In this document: piece after piece, positions 8,645-18,220 of the stretch | How positions within the stretch are numbered: the stretch's first letter is position 1 | Layout: the number at the start of each line of letters is the position of its first letter | DNA from: Desulfuromonadaceae bacterium | GTDB taxonomy: Bacteria > Desulfobacterota > Desulfuromonadia > Geobacterales > Pseudopelobacteraceae | Length of the DNA: 64,000 bases | Direction of reading: 5' to 3' | NCBI GenBank assembly: GCA_028688955.1 | Contig: JAQTXD010000008.1 | Span: forward strand, 1 to 64,000 | Program-made: the position numbers and the translations under genes | Notes under the pieces: model-generated | The model's input: only the letters and a program-made list of their open reading frames with translations | What the model was told of the DNA's origin: nothing | Database searches by the model: none

Positions 8645-10570
8645 GTGATTTCTATCATCCTTAAATCAAGGTTTTTTTTCCATTTCCCCAGATTATTGGT
8701 GCTGATGACAGGTCTTATCGGCCTGCCTCTGCCTGCTCTCTGTGCTAACCCTGAATATGTCAGCAGCCTGATCCGTGAAGCGGCACGACTGAAACTATAC
8801 GAAGATCGGGGCTGGCGCGCCCTTCTCCATTACGGGAAAAATAGTACCGGCTCATACCGCAGTAAAATTGACGATTCAAAGTTCTTTAACTCACCAGTCG
8901 GGAGAATAAATCCCGAAGCGGAACTGGAAGCAACACTACAGAGCTTTTTCCTGGTTGATCTCAAAGACGGCCAGAGCAGCCTCTGTCGTTTTCCAGGCCG
9001 TTTTGCCTGGCTGGATGAACATCTGCACATTGATCAGTCTCAGCTTCCCTCCACAGTGTGTTCCGAACGTGACAGTACATTTGAAGCAATTGGAGCACAG
9101 TCAGCAGTGCTTGTTTTCCCGGTTGGGCACATCAATAGTCCCGCCTCCATGTTCGGACATACCCTGATTCGCATTGACGGTAAGAGCAGAAGCCGACTCA
9201 TTTCATACGCCGTGAACTATTCTGCTGCAAATACGGATTCAAACGGCCTTGCCTATGCGTGGAAAGGGTTAACGGGAATGTACAAGGGGTTTTATTCACT
9301 GATGCCCTACTATGACAAAGTTCGTGAATACAACGACCTCGAACACCGGGATATATGGGAGTACAAGCTTAATCTTACTGCGCCGGAAGTAAAACGAATG
9401 CTCGAACACATATGGGAACTACAGAACATTGAATCTTCGTATTATTTTTTGGATGAGAACTGTTCTTACAACCTGATGTTTCTAATGGAAGTAGCGCGTC
9501 CGGAACTGCAACTGACTGAGAAGGCAGGTTACTTCGTTCTGCCATCTGACACAGTGCAAATAGCTATGGCCAATGGCATCATTGGCGGCGTTAGCTACCG
9601 CCCCTCACAAGGCACCAAAATCAGAAAAATCATCTCGTTGCTGAAACCCGACGAACAGACAATCGCCTATGACATTTCCTTTATGGCGGAGGACCCGTCT
9701 CGAGTAATCAGCCTTCCCGTTTCAACTATTGAGAAAATAAAGATACTCGATCTTGCGGCGGGGTTTGTTCAATACCGGTTTGGTCGTAAAGAGATTGAAA
9801 AGGATGTCTATTCGCGTTTGTATCTCAAGATTCTTAGTGTAAGGAGTGGTCTGGGAAACGCTCCTGAAGATATTTACACTATTACGGAACCGGTCAGTCC
9901 CGACAAGGGGCACGGAACCACACGAATTTCTTCAGCGATTGGAGTTCATCGAGGCACCTTGTTCGGAGAGCTGAATGTTCGTCCAGAATTTCATTCACTC
10001 CGAGACCCAGATCAAGGATATCTGCCGGGGGCGCAGATAAAGTTTCTGGATACCGCTCTACGCTATGGTGGAGGTTCTAAGAATTTGTATCTGAATTCGC
10101 TGTATATCCTTGACATTATTTCCATCGCACCGCGAGACACTTTTTTCAAACCGGTTTCATGGAAAATAAATACCGGTTTTGACAAAGAATTGTTGCACAA
10201 CCGTCAGGAACACCTCATTTACCACCTGAACTCAGGCGGTGGTTTTTCTTATTCAACTCCATTCGAAGGCATTTACTACCTTTTTGGTGAGCTGATGATA
10301 CAGGCGGGGCACGAATTTCGTGCCGGTATTACCGCTGCACCCGGACTCAGCGTGGGTATGGTGGAACAGCTTTCAAGCAGCACAAAACTTCTACTTGGTG
10401 TGGCCGGTTACTGGTACAGGTCTGGTGAGGACCGTACCTCCGTAAAAGCAACCGTCAGTTTGAACCAGCGCCTGACGCAAAACAACAGCCTCTCTCTTGA
10501 AGCCCTCCACGAATATATGAATAGCACCACTCTCTCCGAAGTTTCACTCCGTTGGAATTTTTACTATTGA
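8645..10570 (+). CDS. DUF4105 (Lnb N-terminal-like) membrane/periplasmic protein
   Basis: ERDSTFEAIGAQSAVLVFPVGHINSPASMFGHTLIRIDGKSRSRLISYAVNYSA and YYFLDENCSYNLMFLMEVARP are DUF4105 hallmarks. The start is probably a GTG near 8645 with an upstream AGGAA (ORF track begins at 8603, inside a hairpin). Confidence 0.85.
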   Translation: MISIILKSRFFFHFPRLLVLMTGLIGLPLPALCANPEYVSSLIREAARLKLYEDRGWRALLHYGKNSTGSYRSKIDDSKFFNSPVGRINPEAELEATLQSFFLVDLKDGQSSLCRFPGRFAWLDEHLHIDQSQLPSTVCSERDSTFEAIGAQSAVLVFPVGHINSPASMFGHTLIRIDGKSRSRLISYAVNYSAANTDSNGLAYAWKGLTGMYKGFYSLMPYYDKVREYNDLEHRDIWEYKLNLTAPEVKRMLEHIWELQNIESSYYFLDENCSYNLMFLMEVARPELQLTEKAGYFVLPSDTVQIAMANGIIGGVSYRPSQGTKIRKIISLLKPDEQTIAYDISFMAEDPSRVISLPVSTIEKIKILDLAAGFVQYRFGRKEIEKDVYSRLYLKILSVRSGLGNAPEDIYTITEPVSPDKGHGTTRISSAIGVHRGTLFGELNVRPEFHSLRDPDQGYLPGAQIKFLDTALRYGGGSKNLYLNSLYILDIISIAPRDTFFKPVSWKINTGFDKELLHNRQEHLIYHLNSGGGFSYSTPFEGIYYLFGELMIQAGHEFRAGITAAPGLSVGMVEQLSSSTKLLLGVAGYWYRSGEDRTSVKATVSLNQRLTQNNSLSLEALHEYMNSTTLSEVSLRWNFYY

Positions 10571-10577
10571 TAATGAA

Positions 10578-10610
10578 AACGCACCTGACGGTGCTTCTAT
10601 CAGGTGCGTT
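10578..10610. terminator. AACGCACCTGA...TCAGGTGCGTT hairpin
   Basis: Perfect 11-bp inverted repeat between convergent genes. Confidence 0.6.
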
Positions 10611-10650
10611 ATATTCATGGTGATTACCACTGTTAGATACAGCCACTACA

Positions 10651-11043
10651 TTATTTTTTTGCTTTTTTTACCTTTACCATATCCTTACCACAGCCGCATT
10701 TGCCCGGTTTCTGGCTGATAGACCCGCAGTTGCATCCATCACCGCATCCACATGCATATTTACCGGTAGCTGGTGCAGAAAGCTCTTTACCGTCAAGCTT
10801 GTAGAACACTTTACCGTTTTCAACCTTGTCAATAGTAGTTTTGACCAGATCTTTACCACAACCGCATTTCCCCTCTTTATTTGCGAAACTGCCACAATCG
10901 CAGCTCTGCCCGCAACCACAGACATAGACGGTGTCACCAGCTTTTCCTGCAAACTTACCGGTAGGTCCTTTTGCGGCAAACGCAAAAGATACAGCAACAA
11001 AAACAAACAACAGGGAGACAACAAGCAAAACAGATTTTTTCAT
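10651..11043 (-). CDS. Exported Cys-rich protein with duplicated CxCG motif modules
   Basis: Signal peptide, then two copies of Y(V/A)CGCGxxC(D/N)CGS...GKCGCGKD(L/M)VK. Confidence 0.8.
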   Translation of the reverse strand: MKKSVLLVVSLLFVFVAVSFAFAAKGPTGKFAGKAGDTVYVCGCGQSCDCGSFANKEGKCGCGKDLVKTTIDKVENGKVFYKLDGKELSAPATGKYACGCGDGCNCGSISQKPGKCGCGKDMVKVKKAKK

Positions 11044-11160
11044 GGTAGATCCTCCTCAAGATATATGTGCGCTTAACTTTACAAAGAAAATGTTGGTTGT
11101 CAACAAATTTAGCAGGCACATTTCGACTACGAGCAATAAACGCAAAACTTTAAGTCGAAT

Positions 11161-11826
11161 CTACTGCAAATTGAACGTCACCGGAAAAACAAGTTCAACT
11201 GCAACAGGTGGACGCGGAAAGGTACCAATATTTTTTACCGTTTGTAAGGCACTGTTGTCGAGCACAGGGTACCCGCTGGTCTCTTTTACACGTATTGAGT
11301 GGATCCTGCCGTCTTCCGCTACAACAAATGATAACACGACTCTTCCTGTCCATTCCATCCTGCGGGCAATGGAGGGATAAATAAGATTTTTTGAGATAAC
11401 GCTGCGAATATAACTCAACTGATCTTTCAGATAAAGTTGCTGAGCCTTTTCCGGAGTTATTCGCTCTTCCCCACGCAGGGAGTTTGTTTCCGAAGCAGTT
11501 GTAAATGCAGACGGTGCATTGGAATTCTGCAGGGGCACGTGTGCTGCAACCGCTCTGTTTGATGCGGGTAGCGTCGGAAATGGTCCCGGGGACTGACTGG
11601 CCATGATTTCCGGTACAGCTGCCGGTCGTACCTCCACCATCTTAACCGGTGCAGATGGCGAAGCTACCGGCAGCTGTCTGACGGCAGTCACCGGTCGTCT
11701 GGGTCTTTCCTTCGGCTGCTCCGAGACCTGACATTGAGCAAGTGTAAAATCAAGAGTGATGGGGGGAGTATGGGTAACTGCATTGGCGGTCAATGCCAGC
11801 ATCAGCGCCAACAGCCCCAGATGCAC
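11161..11826 (-). CDS. tonB: TonB family energy transducer
   Basis: N-terminal TM, Pro-rich linker, C-terminal ISKNLIYPSIARRMEWTGRVVLSFVVAEDGRIHSIRVKETSGYPVLDNSALQTVKNIG. Start uncertain; the ORF extends to 11991, overlapping exbD. Confidence 0.88.
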   Translation of the reverse strand: MHLGLLALMLALTANAVTHTPPITLDFTLAQCQVSEQPKERPRRPVTAVRQLPVASPSAPVKMVEVRPAAVPEIMASQSPGPFPTLPASNRAVAAHVPLQNSNAPSAFTTASETNSLRGEERITPEKAQQLYLKDQLSYIRSVISKNLIYPSIARRMEWTGRVVLSFVVAEDGRIHSIRVKETSGYPVLDNSALQTVKNIGTFPRPPVAVELVFPVTFNLQ

Positions 11827-11848
11827 CCCCAGTGAAGTCAGATAATAT

Positions 11849-12241
11849 TTAACCTGGCAGAGCACTGATGGCCTCCGTCTGCAGGCTGAGTTTCTTGAAC
11901 CCCATACAGGTAACAGAATCCAGCACCTTAACAAAGTCCTGCAATACCAGTGACTTGTCAGCCCTGATGAGAACCGGAGAATTTCGATCAATGCCGTTCA
12001 GTGACTGCGTGAGGGACGCAATAGTTGCAGGTTTACCATCAAAGAACAGCATTCCGACCTGGCTGATCACTATTGTATGCCCCTGCAGTGCGGCGCTGCC
12101 CCCCCGAGAAGCCTTGGGTAGTTGCACCGGAATTGCGCCCTGGGCAATAAATGTAGAGGTTGTCAGGACAATGGTCAACAGCACCAGCATGATATCGATG
12201 AACGGAATCACGTTGATGACGCTAACTTCTTTCTCTTCCAT
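11849..12241 (-). CDS. exbD: ExbD/TolR biopolymer transport protein
   Basis: [38 protein letters not shown]. Confidence 0.93.
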   Translation of the reverse strand: MEEKEVSVINVIPFIDIMLVLLTIVLTTSTFIAQGAIPVQLPKASRGGSAALQGHTIVISQVGMLFFDGKPATIASLTQSLNGIDRNSPVLIRADKSLVLQDFVKVLDSVTCMGFKKLSLQTEAISALPG

Positions 12242-12656
12242 GGTGGACCTCCCAGGCGAGCATGGTTTCCTTGGCCTGGCGAACCAGGAAGTTGTAGATT
12301 GTCACCGCCGGAATAGCGACCACCAACCCAACCGCTGTCGCCTTCAGCGCCAGTGCCAGACCTACCATGATTTTGCTGGCGTCAACAAAACCGTGCTGAC
12401 CCATGGTTGAAAAGGTCAGCATGATACCAAGCACAGTCCCCAACAAACCGATATAGGGGGCATTGCTGCCGACAGTCGCAATGATATGCAGTTTTCTGGT
12501 CAGTGCCAACTCCAGTTCTTTCTTGTCCTTATATGATAATACGTCAATTTTTCGATAGAATGCTTTTCGCTCCAGAGCGACCCCGACTGCAATCACGCTC
12601 ATTACTATCAATAACCCTATAACGCCGTAGTCAATTGCTTCTTTGAGCCAATTCAT
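12222..12656 (-). CDS. exbB: MotA/TolQ/ExbB proton channel protein
   Basis: [23 protein letters not shown] and [20 protein letters not shown]; Met at 12656 fits this family. Confidence 0.93.
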   Translation of the reverse strand: MNWLKEAIDYGVIGLLIVMSVIAVGVALERKAFYRKIDVLSYKDKKELELALTRKLHIIATVGSNAPYIGLLGTVLGIMLTFSTMGQHGFVDASKIMVGLALALKATAVGLVVAIPAVTIYNFLVRQAKETMLAWEVHHGRERS

Positions 12657-12840
12657 CAGATGCATCTCCTTTCTTTTTGTTCCAGAGTGCGACTGCGACC
12701 AGAATAACTCCCATGCCTGCACAATTAAAGCAAGCCGTGCAGTTGCCACCAGCGCACATACCCGTAATGACCGGCAGTGCAGTAATACCTCCGGTAGCGC
12801 CAACAGCGCAAAAAACCAGTGAACTAGACATTTTTCCCAT
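12631..12840 (-). CDS. Small Cys-rich membrane protein ([14 protein letters not shown])
   Basis: Sits between the 4Fe-4S protein and exbB with short overlaps on both sides; two hydrophobic segments flank [17 protein letters not shown]. Confidence 0.6.
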   Translation of the reverse strand: MGKMSSSLVFCAVGATGGITALPVITGMCAGGNCTACFNCAGMGVILVAVALWNKKKGDASDELAQRSN

Positions 12841-13669
12841 AACATATGGCTCCTTCCGGACACACTTTTTCACATTGATGACAAGGCATACAGGAAAGCT
12901 GATCAATTTTTGCGCTTGCGTCATGCATGCTGATGGCCCACGTCGGGCAGATATCTGTACACTGCCCGCAACCGGTACATCGGTGTTTCACAACCGTAAC
13001 CCGTTTGCCAAACCTCATCCCCAATCTGCTAGACAACGCATCCAATGCACCTACCGGGCAGAGAAAATTACAGTACGCCCTTCCCCCCTTAGCAACCACT
13101 GCAAGCAGAATGAAAAGTGCCAGATTTATTATGCCGTAGGCCCGAAAGAAGTAGGCCAGATCGGCCTGAATAAAGAGCGAACCGAAGAGGCGTGGGATTG
13201 CAGCAAAATTGCAGTAATTACAGCAAAGACTCCCCAGGCCAAGAAGCGGAGCCGCCAGATATACACCCAGATATCCGTATCGGACCGGAGCTGCCGGGAT
13301 CGATTCGTAGTGTAATTTCAACTTTTCCGGAACAAACCGACTCCCCAATTCCCCGGCACCCCCGATCGGGCAGAGATGACTGCACCAGTACCGCCCCAGA
13401 AAAAACGTTGAAATAATCACTCCGGCGATCAAGCCGACGCCCATATACGCGCGCATGATTCCGCCGATGACTTCACCTATTCCGGCACCTTTGCGAATGG
13501 CATAAAACATACGCGGGCACCAGGTACCACAAAAATCTCCGTCACCGGTAGTTACCTGGAAAACGATCGCCAATGGTGGCAAAAACAGCAGTAACGATAC
13601 GATCATTATCCATGTACGATGTGTGCGCATGAAACGCGTAAAACTGTTTTCAATGTGCATTATCATCAC
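12824..13669 (-). CDS. Membrane polyferredoxin (NapH/NosR-C-terminal-like 4Fe-4S protein)
   Basis: Multiple TMs with WCSHLCPIG and [11 protein letters not shown], then two ferredoxin motifs [12 protein letters not shown] and [12 protein letters not shown]. Confidence 0.9.
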   Translation of the reverse strand: MMIMHIENSFTRFMRTHRTWIMIVSLLLFLPPLAIVFQVTTGDGDFCGTWCPRMFYAIRKGAGIGEVIGGIMRAYMGVGLIAGVIISTFFLGRYWCSHLCPIGGAGELGSRFVPEKLKLHYESIPAAPVRYGYLGVYLAAPLLGLGSLCCNYCNFAAIPRLFGSLFIQADLAYFFRAYGIINLALFILLAVVAKGGRAYCNFLCPVGALDALSSRLGMRFGKRVTVVKHRCTGCGQCTDICPTWAISMHDASAKIDQLSCMPCHQCEKVCPEGAICYGKNV

Positions 13670-14399
13670 CTCCTCCAGCTCCGGTGAAGCGGATTGGTAT
13701 TTTCAGGAGCGGTTCGTTGGTAGCTGCATCATAAAAGGCCACGGCAGGGCCATTCATTTGCTTCCCCGCTGTTTTTCCACGCCATTTGCTGCTCGAATCT
13801 GCCGAATTTTCATTACGGCCACCCTCACCCGCTGTTTTTAGATCCAGGGGCAGAGCAGATACATGACGCGTTACATGTGTTTCAGCCATAGACCGCTGAT
13901 AGTTATTAACCTGTGTTGAGCGGGATGGTGCCAACTCTTCGCTTTGATCACACTGAGCACACAGCTCTACCCCTTGCTTTTCCTGAACTGTACCGGAACT
14001 GGGTGTCAGCTGTTGTTCACCATCCCGGATTCGTCTGATTTTTACCCACAGTGCAATTTTATCTTTCGGACGAAGATCATAGTACGTGTTATTCTGAAAT
14101 TTCGGATGTCGGAACAACCCCAGATTTATCGGCACTTCCGAATTGTAAAATGTGGCCGTCAAGGTCGGATCACCTTCGAGAGCAACACGGGCATTTCCCC
14201 TGTATGGTGAAAGAACCGCAGCAGTGGCAACCAGAACATAGGAATCTCGACCCTTATCCAGCACAGCAGGGTGCCGTGCAACCCCACCACCTTTTTTTAT
14301 GGTTCCGATTGAATGGGCAGAATCGTGAAAACGATATGTAGCGGCAAGTGTAAAAAAGGCCACTGACACAGTAAAAATGATGATGGTTTTTCGCGTCAT
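13650..14399 (-). CDS. Hypothetical membrane-anchored protein in a TonB cluster
   Basis: N-terminal TM; long ORF between the receptor and the polyferredoxin; no family recognised. Confidence 0.6.
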   Translation of the reverse strand: MTRKTIIIFTVSVAFFTLAATYRFHDSAHSIGTIKKGGGVARHPAVLDKGRDSYVLVATAAVLSPYRGNARVALEGDPTLTATFYNSEVPINLGLFRHPKFQNNTYYDLRPKDKIALWVKIRRIRDGEQQLTPSSGTVQEKQGVELCAQCDQSEELAPSRSTQVNNYQRSMAETHVTRHVSALPLDLKTAGEGGRNENSADSSSKWRGKTAGKQMNGPAVAFYDAATNEPLLKIPIRFTGAGGGDDNAH

Positions 14400-14408
14400 G
14401 GCGTCCCC

Positions 14409-16490
14409 CTAGAATTTGTAGGCGACTTTGCCAAAGACCGAAATCGGAGCGCCGGGGCGATAGCGTTCAGTACCGGTTGTATCCTTAGTAACCTCCATGG
14501 CATACTGCTTATCGAAAACGTTATTTACGTCAAAGGTAATATCCCAGTTTTTGTTTTCATAACCGACCATGGCATTAGTCAGGAAGTTGTAGCCTCCATA
14601 CGTTGCTGAGTTAGCATTATCTACATAGTATTTGCCCCAGGTGTAGGAGTCGATTTTAGCCTTGAATCCGGACGAATGCTTATAGAATGCATACATGTTG
14701 TACTGATGCTTTGGAACATAGGGTAGCTGGTTGCCATTGCGGTTGTACGTCACCCCGGAGAGAGCTTCCTTAAAAGTATCGTACTGGAAATCACTGTACG
14801 TATAGGTACCTCCCAGGAACAATCCCTGCAATAATTGATATTTACCCGCAAACTCGAACCCCTTTTTTATGGTTGAGCCGGCATTATTATACGTTGTATC
14901 GCCTCCTGCGAGATAACTCAGGACAACCTCGTCTTTGACATCAAGATAGAACACAGATGCGTCAAAACTGTGTCCCCCATCAAAACGTGCACGGGCTCCG
15001 GTTTCATAATTAATCGTTTTGACGGGAGTAAGCCCCGGATTTTTGTCGAGTTCGGAAGACTGTGGTGTTTGGAATCCGGTGGCAACGGTTCCATAAAGAC
15101 TGTAGACCGTGTTGATTTTATAGACTGCGCCGATACGCGGACTGACCTGTGTAAAATCCTTGTTTGTGTTTGTAGTGGAGCGGTCAGCTTTATACTTTCC
15201 GGTGGCGTAGTCATAGCTCTGATAATTCTCCGTAGAAAGATCGAAAAATACCTGATCAAGACGGATACCGGCATCGAAAAGCCACGCATCGTTGACTCTG
15301 ATCGATTCCTGTGCGTATACACCCCACTTGGAGATGGTATCGCTACTGTGCGAAGCTTCACTGCCGCTGGCATCAGAAAGTGTCGCCGTAATGCGACCTG
15401 TAGGGAGAGTTTTGACATCTCTGTACAGATATTTACTCCCCTTAGGAGTATCTATCTGTCCCGCGACTCCAACGGTCAAAGTGCCGGCATTTCCAAGCAG
15501 CGAGTGTTTCCAGTCACCCTGGATGTCGGTTCCGTACACATCGGAGCCACCGTCATTAATGAGTCCCGTCACCGGATGGTAGTGCTCCCAGTTTTGGTAA
15601 TAGGCAACCGGCTTGATCTTGAAACTGCCAATATCAGATTCCAGTTTGATGCTGGTATTGTATATTTTGCTGTAGCGACCGGAATGACGCCACGCTTCGG
15701 AGGTCAACTGGGCAGGATCCGCCTCAAATGCCGCTTTGGTTAGTGTGCCCGGCAACTGGATATTGGCGTCGGTATAGCTGAAGTTCAGGTCCACCGTTGA
15801 TGTGCTGTTCACCATATGGGCAGCCTTTACATTGAACTGAGTGCTGTCGAATTTGTTCCATTCCCTCCAGCCATCGGTACTTTTCCGGGTGCCGGACAAC
15901 GATAGCGCCGTGCTTTCCCCCGCCTTGACCGATACCAGTGCATTGTATATCTGTGTATTATCGCTACCGTAACCGACTTTGAGGCTATTGATCTCTTCGA
16001 ACGGACTTCTGGTAAGTATATTGACAACGCCTCCGGCGGCATTTGCCCCGTACAGTGTTGAATTGGGTCCCTTGACTACGTCGATTCGATCTACTGTCTG
16101 GGTGTCAACGAAATCAAACCGGGTCATTCCGTCCGGATCAGTTATGGGTACCCCATCTAGCAACACCATAATCTCACGTACGCCATAGAGTGCCTTGAGG
16201 CCGGCACCGCGAATGATCAGGCGGGAGTCATAGCCGCCGTTCTTCGAATCGGACTGCACTCCTGACAACCCGGTAAGCCCTTCCTTGATACCGAACATAC
16301 GTGAATTATTGAGTACATCCCGACCAACGGTACTGATACCGGCTGCAACTTCATCGGTTTTTCTTTCCGTTCTGGTAGCAGTTACTACAACCTCATCAAG
16401 TTGCTGTTTTTGTTCTGTTCTTTCTGCTGAAAATGCGCTTGCAGTAAATGCGCACGAGGCGGCTATAATATTCAAACATGTCTTTTTCAT
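14409..16490 (-). CDS. TonB-dependent outer-membrane receptor
   Basis: Signal peptide; TonB box-like QLDEVVVTATRTERK; plug VQSDSKNGGYDSRLIIRGAGLKALYGVREIMVLLDGVPITDPDG; C-terminal FGKVAYKF. Confidence 0.95.
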   Translation of the reverse strand: MKKTCLNIIAASCAFTASAFSAERTEQKQQLDEVVVTATRTERKTDEVAAGISTVGRDVLNNSRMFGIKEGLTGLSGVQSDSKNGGYDSRLIIRGAGLKALYGVREIMVLLDGVPITDPDGMTRFDFVDTQTVDRIDVVKGPNSTLYGANAAGGVVNILTRSPFEEINSLKVGYGSDNTQIYNALVSVKAGESTALSLSGTRKSTDGWREWNKFDSTQFNVKAAHMVNSTSTVDLNFSYTDANIQLPGTLTKAAFEADPAQLTSEAWRHSGRYSKIYNTSIKLESDIGSFKIKPVAYYQNWEHYHPVTGLINDGGSDVYGTDIQGDWKHSLLGNAGTLTVGVAGQIDTPKGSKYLYRDVKTLPTGRITATLSDASGSEASHSSDTISKWGVYAQESIRVNDAWLFDAGIRLDQVFFDLSTENYQSYDYATGKYKADRSTTNTNKDFTQVSPRIGAVYKINTVYSLYGTVATGFQTPQSSELDKNPGLTPVKTINYETGARARFDGGHSFDASVFYLDVKDEVVLSYLAGGDTTYNNAGSTIKKGFEFAGKYQLLQGLFLGGTYTYSDFQYDTFKEALSGVTYNRNGNQLPYVPKHQYNMYAFYKHSSGFKAKIDSYTWGKYYVDNANSATYGGYNFLTNAMVGYENKNWDITFDVNNVFDKQYAMEVTKDTTGTERYRPGAPISVFGKVAYKF

Positions 16491-16567
16491 TATGTAAGGT
16501 TTCCTTTCGCATTTAATTTTATTATTCCGTTTCAGAAACCATATGAGTGCCTCGCCAGAAACAAAAA

Positions 16568-16613
16568 AAGCCGAATAGCTCCCCCTATCTGGTAAGGAGG
16601 AATTATTCGGCTT
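16568..16613 (-). terminator. AAGCCGAATA/TATTCGGCTT hairpin followed by a T-run on the minus strand, between hemP-like gene and receptor
   Basis: Perfect 10-bp inverted repeat with AAAAAAA on plus (T-run on minus). Confidence 0.75.
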
Positions 16614-16660
16614 GCTTGCGTGGATTTCGCGATATCACCGCGAAATCATTTGCTGGCTGG

Positions 16661-16822
16661 CTATATCAGTGGTTTTTGAAGCAGTAATTTATTACCTTTT
16701 GTTGCAACGAGAACGTACGTTGTATCGCCATACTGAACAGTAAGCGGAAAATCGTTCCTCTCCATTGAAAGTACTTTCCGTGGCGGTACTTTGGTCGCAA
16801 TTTTATAATCGGAAATGGTCAT
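16661..16822 (-). CDS. HemP-like small protein (hemin uptake protein family)
   Basis: About 53 aa, VPPRKVLSMERNDFPLTVQYGDTTYVLVATKGNKLLLQK; resembles the HemP G..Y.LR.T..GKLILTK tail. AGGAG precedes the ATG. Confidence 0.6.
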   Translation of the reverse strand: MTISDYKIATKVPPRKVLSMERNDFPLTVQYGDTTYVLVATKGNKLLLQKPLI

Positions 16823-16920
16823 GACGCAACTCCTGTCGTGACGGGCATTCCGCAACACAACCGACTGCGGAAACCGTCCGCGTTCAATTAGTTTTTAAAG
16901 TTTTACTGGGTATACGAATT

Positions 16921-17592
16921 TTATGTTCTGGCAGCAACAGAGAGTCTGGGAGGTTGTTCAGGCGGGTCTGCATAACGAGAAGTCATGCGATATGTAAGGG
17001 GGGCATACTGAGTGGTTTCATGAGGTATGACGATCTGCTCGGAGTAGATAACGGGGATCAATTCAAATGCGCCGGCTGACGCAATGGCGAATAGTTTACT
17101 CTTGCCGCACGGGGAACCGCATTTGTAGTAGGTTTCTCCACTAGAGCTGATTCCTGAGCTCTGCGTACTCGGGACATTTACCTCATGCTGATGTTCATTA
17201 CTCTTTGCACAGCAGGTGCCCTTGACTAATATCCAATCGTCCTCTACCGCAACAGCCCGCGAAGATTCACTGGAATTGCCCTTCTCAACCACTGGTAAAA
17301 TAACCTTCGGCACACAGCACACATCAGTTGATGGCGTTACCTTGGCAGCACGCTGCTTTTTCTGTACACAACAACAGCTATGATGCATCCGGTTCTCAAG
17401 AGAACAACCGTCTATATCGCAATCACCTGAGCACTCACCGGTAACGGCATGTGCAATAGACTTCGAGTGCATTGCAAACGGAGCGAGCGGACTCAAGACA
17501 ATCATCATGTAGACAAATATCAGAAGGCCTGCCCACTGCCTACGATGTGAGCGTTTCCTGGTATGTGGAAAATGATGCGATACGGCACTCAT
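16921..17592 (-). CDS. Cys-rich membrane-anchored protein, paralogue 1 (GECSGDCDIDGCSLE...HHSCCCVQKKQ)
   Basis: Shares a TM-adjacent core and C-terminal CGSPCGKSKLF...SRYADPPEQPP with ORFs at 20882 and 27360. Confidence 0.75.
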   Translation of the reverse strand: MSAVSHHFPHTRKRSHRRQWAGLLIFVYMMIVLSPLAPFAMHSKSIAHAVTGECSGDCDIDGCSLENRMHHSCCCVQKKQRAAKVTPSTDVCCVPKVILPVVEKGNSSESSRAVAVEDDWILVKGTCCAKSNEHQHEVNVPSTQSSGISSSGETYYKCGSPCGKSKLFAIASAGAFELIPVIYSEQIVIPHETTQYAPLTYRMTSRYADPPEQPPRLSVAART

Positions 17593-18220
17593 TGGTTTAT
17601 ATCCCGACTTATGTTTGCAAATCAGATGCACCAACATGACACAGCCAGAGTATGTGGCCAGTTTCCGACTTTGCGGACTCATCCAGAGGAAAATTTACAG
17701 ACCTAACTCATGCATGATATATACCAGTCAGTACACACTGTGCAAAGCATGCATAAAAACTGCTTCTATTCACCTTTTGCAGCATCTTCGATACTTTTAA
17801 TTCCCTCTGACGCTCCGCAAGACTGCTGACAATAATCCATAAATATGCTTTCAATATAAGTATATTAGCTACTTTACGTCGATATACTTTACATTTTTAC
17901 AGGCACAATTTCATTTTAACCCCGTCAGCACGACGTTCCGTATATGAATAAGCACATCCAGGTTAAACCGGCAATTATCTGAAATTATTTAATTAATATG
18001 CCGTTGCCGTAATTGAAATCAATTGCAATTTATAAACCGGCAGTCAGCTGTCGAGAAATTTTACAGTTACAAGTTCCTTCATGTATCCAATGGCATGCAG
18101 GCGATAAAACCATTCGGGATTTGCTAAAACCACTACTTGCCTGAATGCTTTCAAAATGTTATTATGGCCCCCCGTAATCACACCAAATTGGGTGACAACT
18201 ATCTGGTATCACAAGGAGAC

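Noticed and set aside
12677-13315. 212-aa plus-strand ORF across the polyferredoxin region
   Set aside because: Antisense to a protein with clear 4Fe-4S motifs; no recognisable domain.
17683-18220. Fur box or small RNA in the AT-rich intergenic region between the left TonB cluster and the cytochrome gene
   Set aside because: Short palindromes such as ATTGAAATCAAT occur, but none matches a consensus well enough to call without computation.
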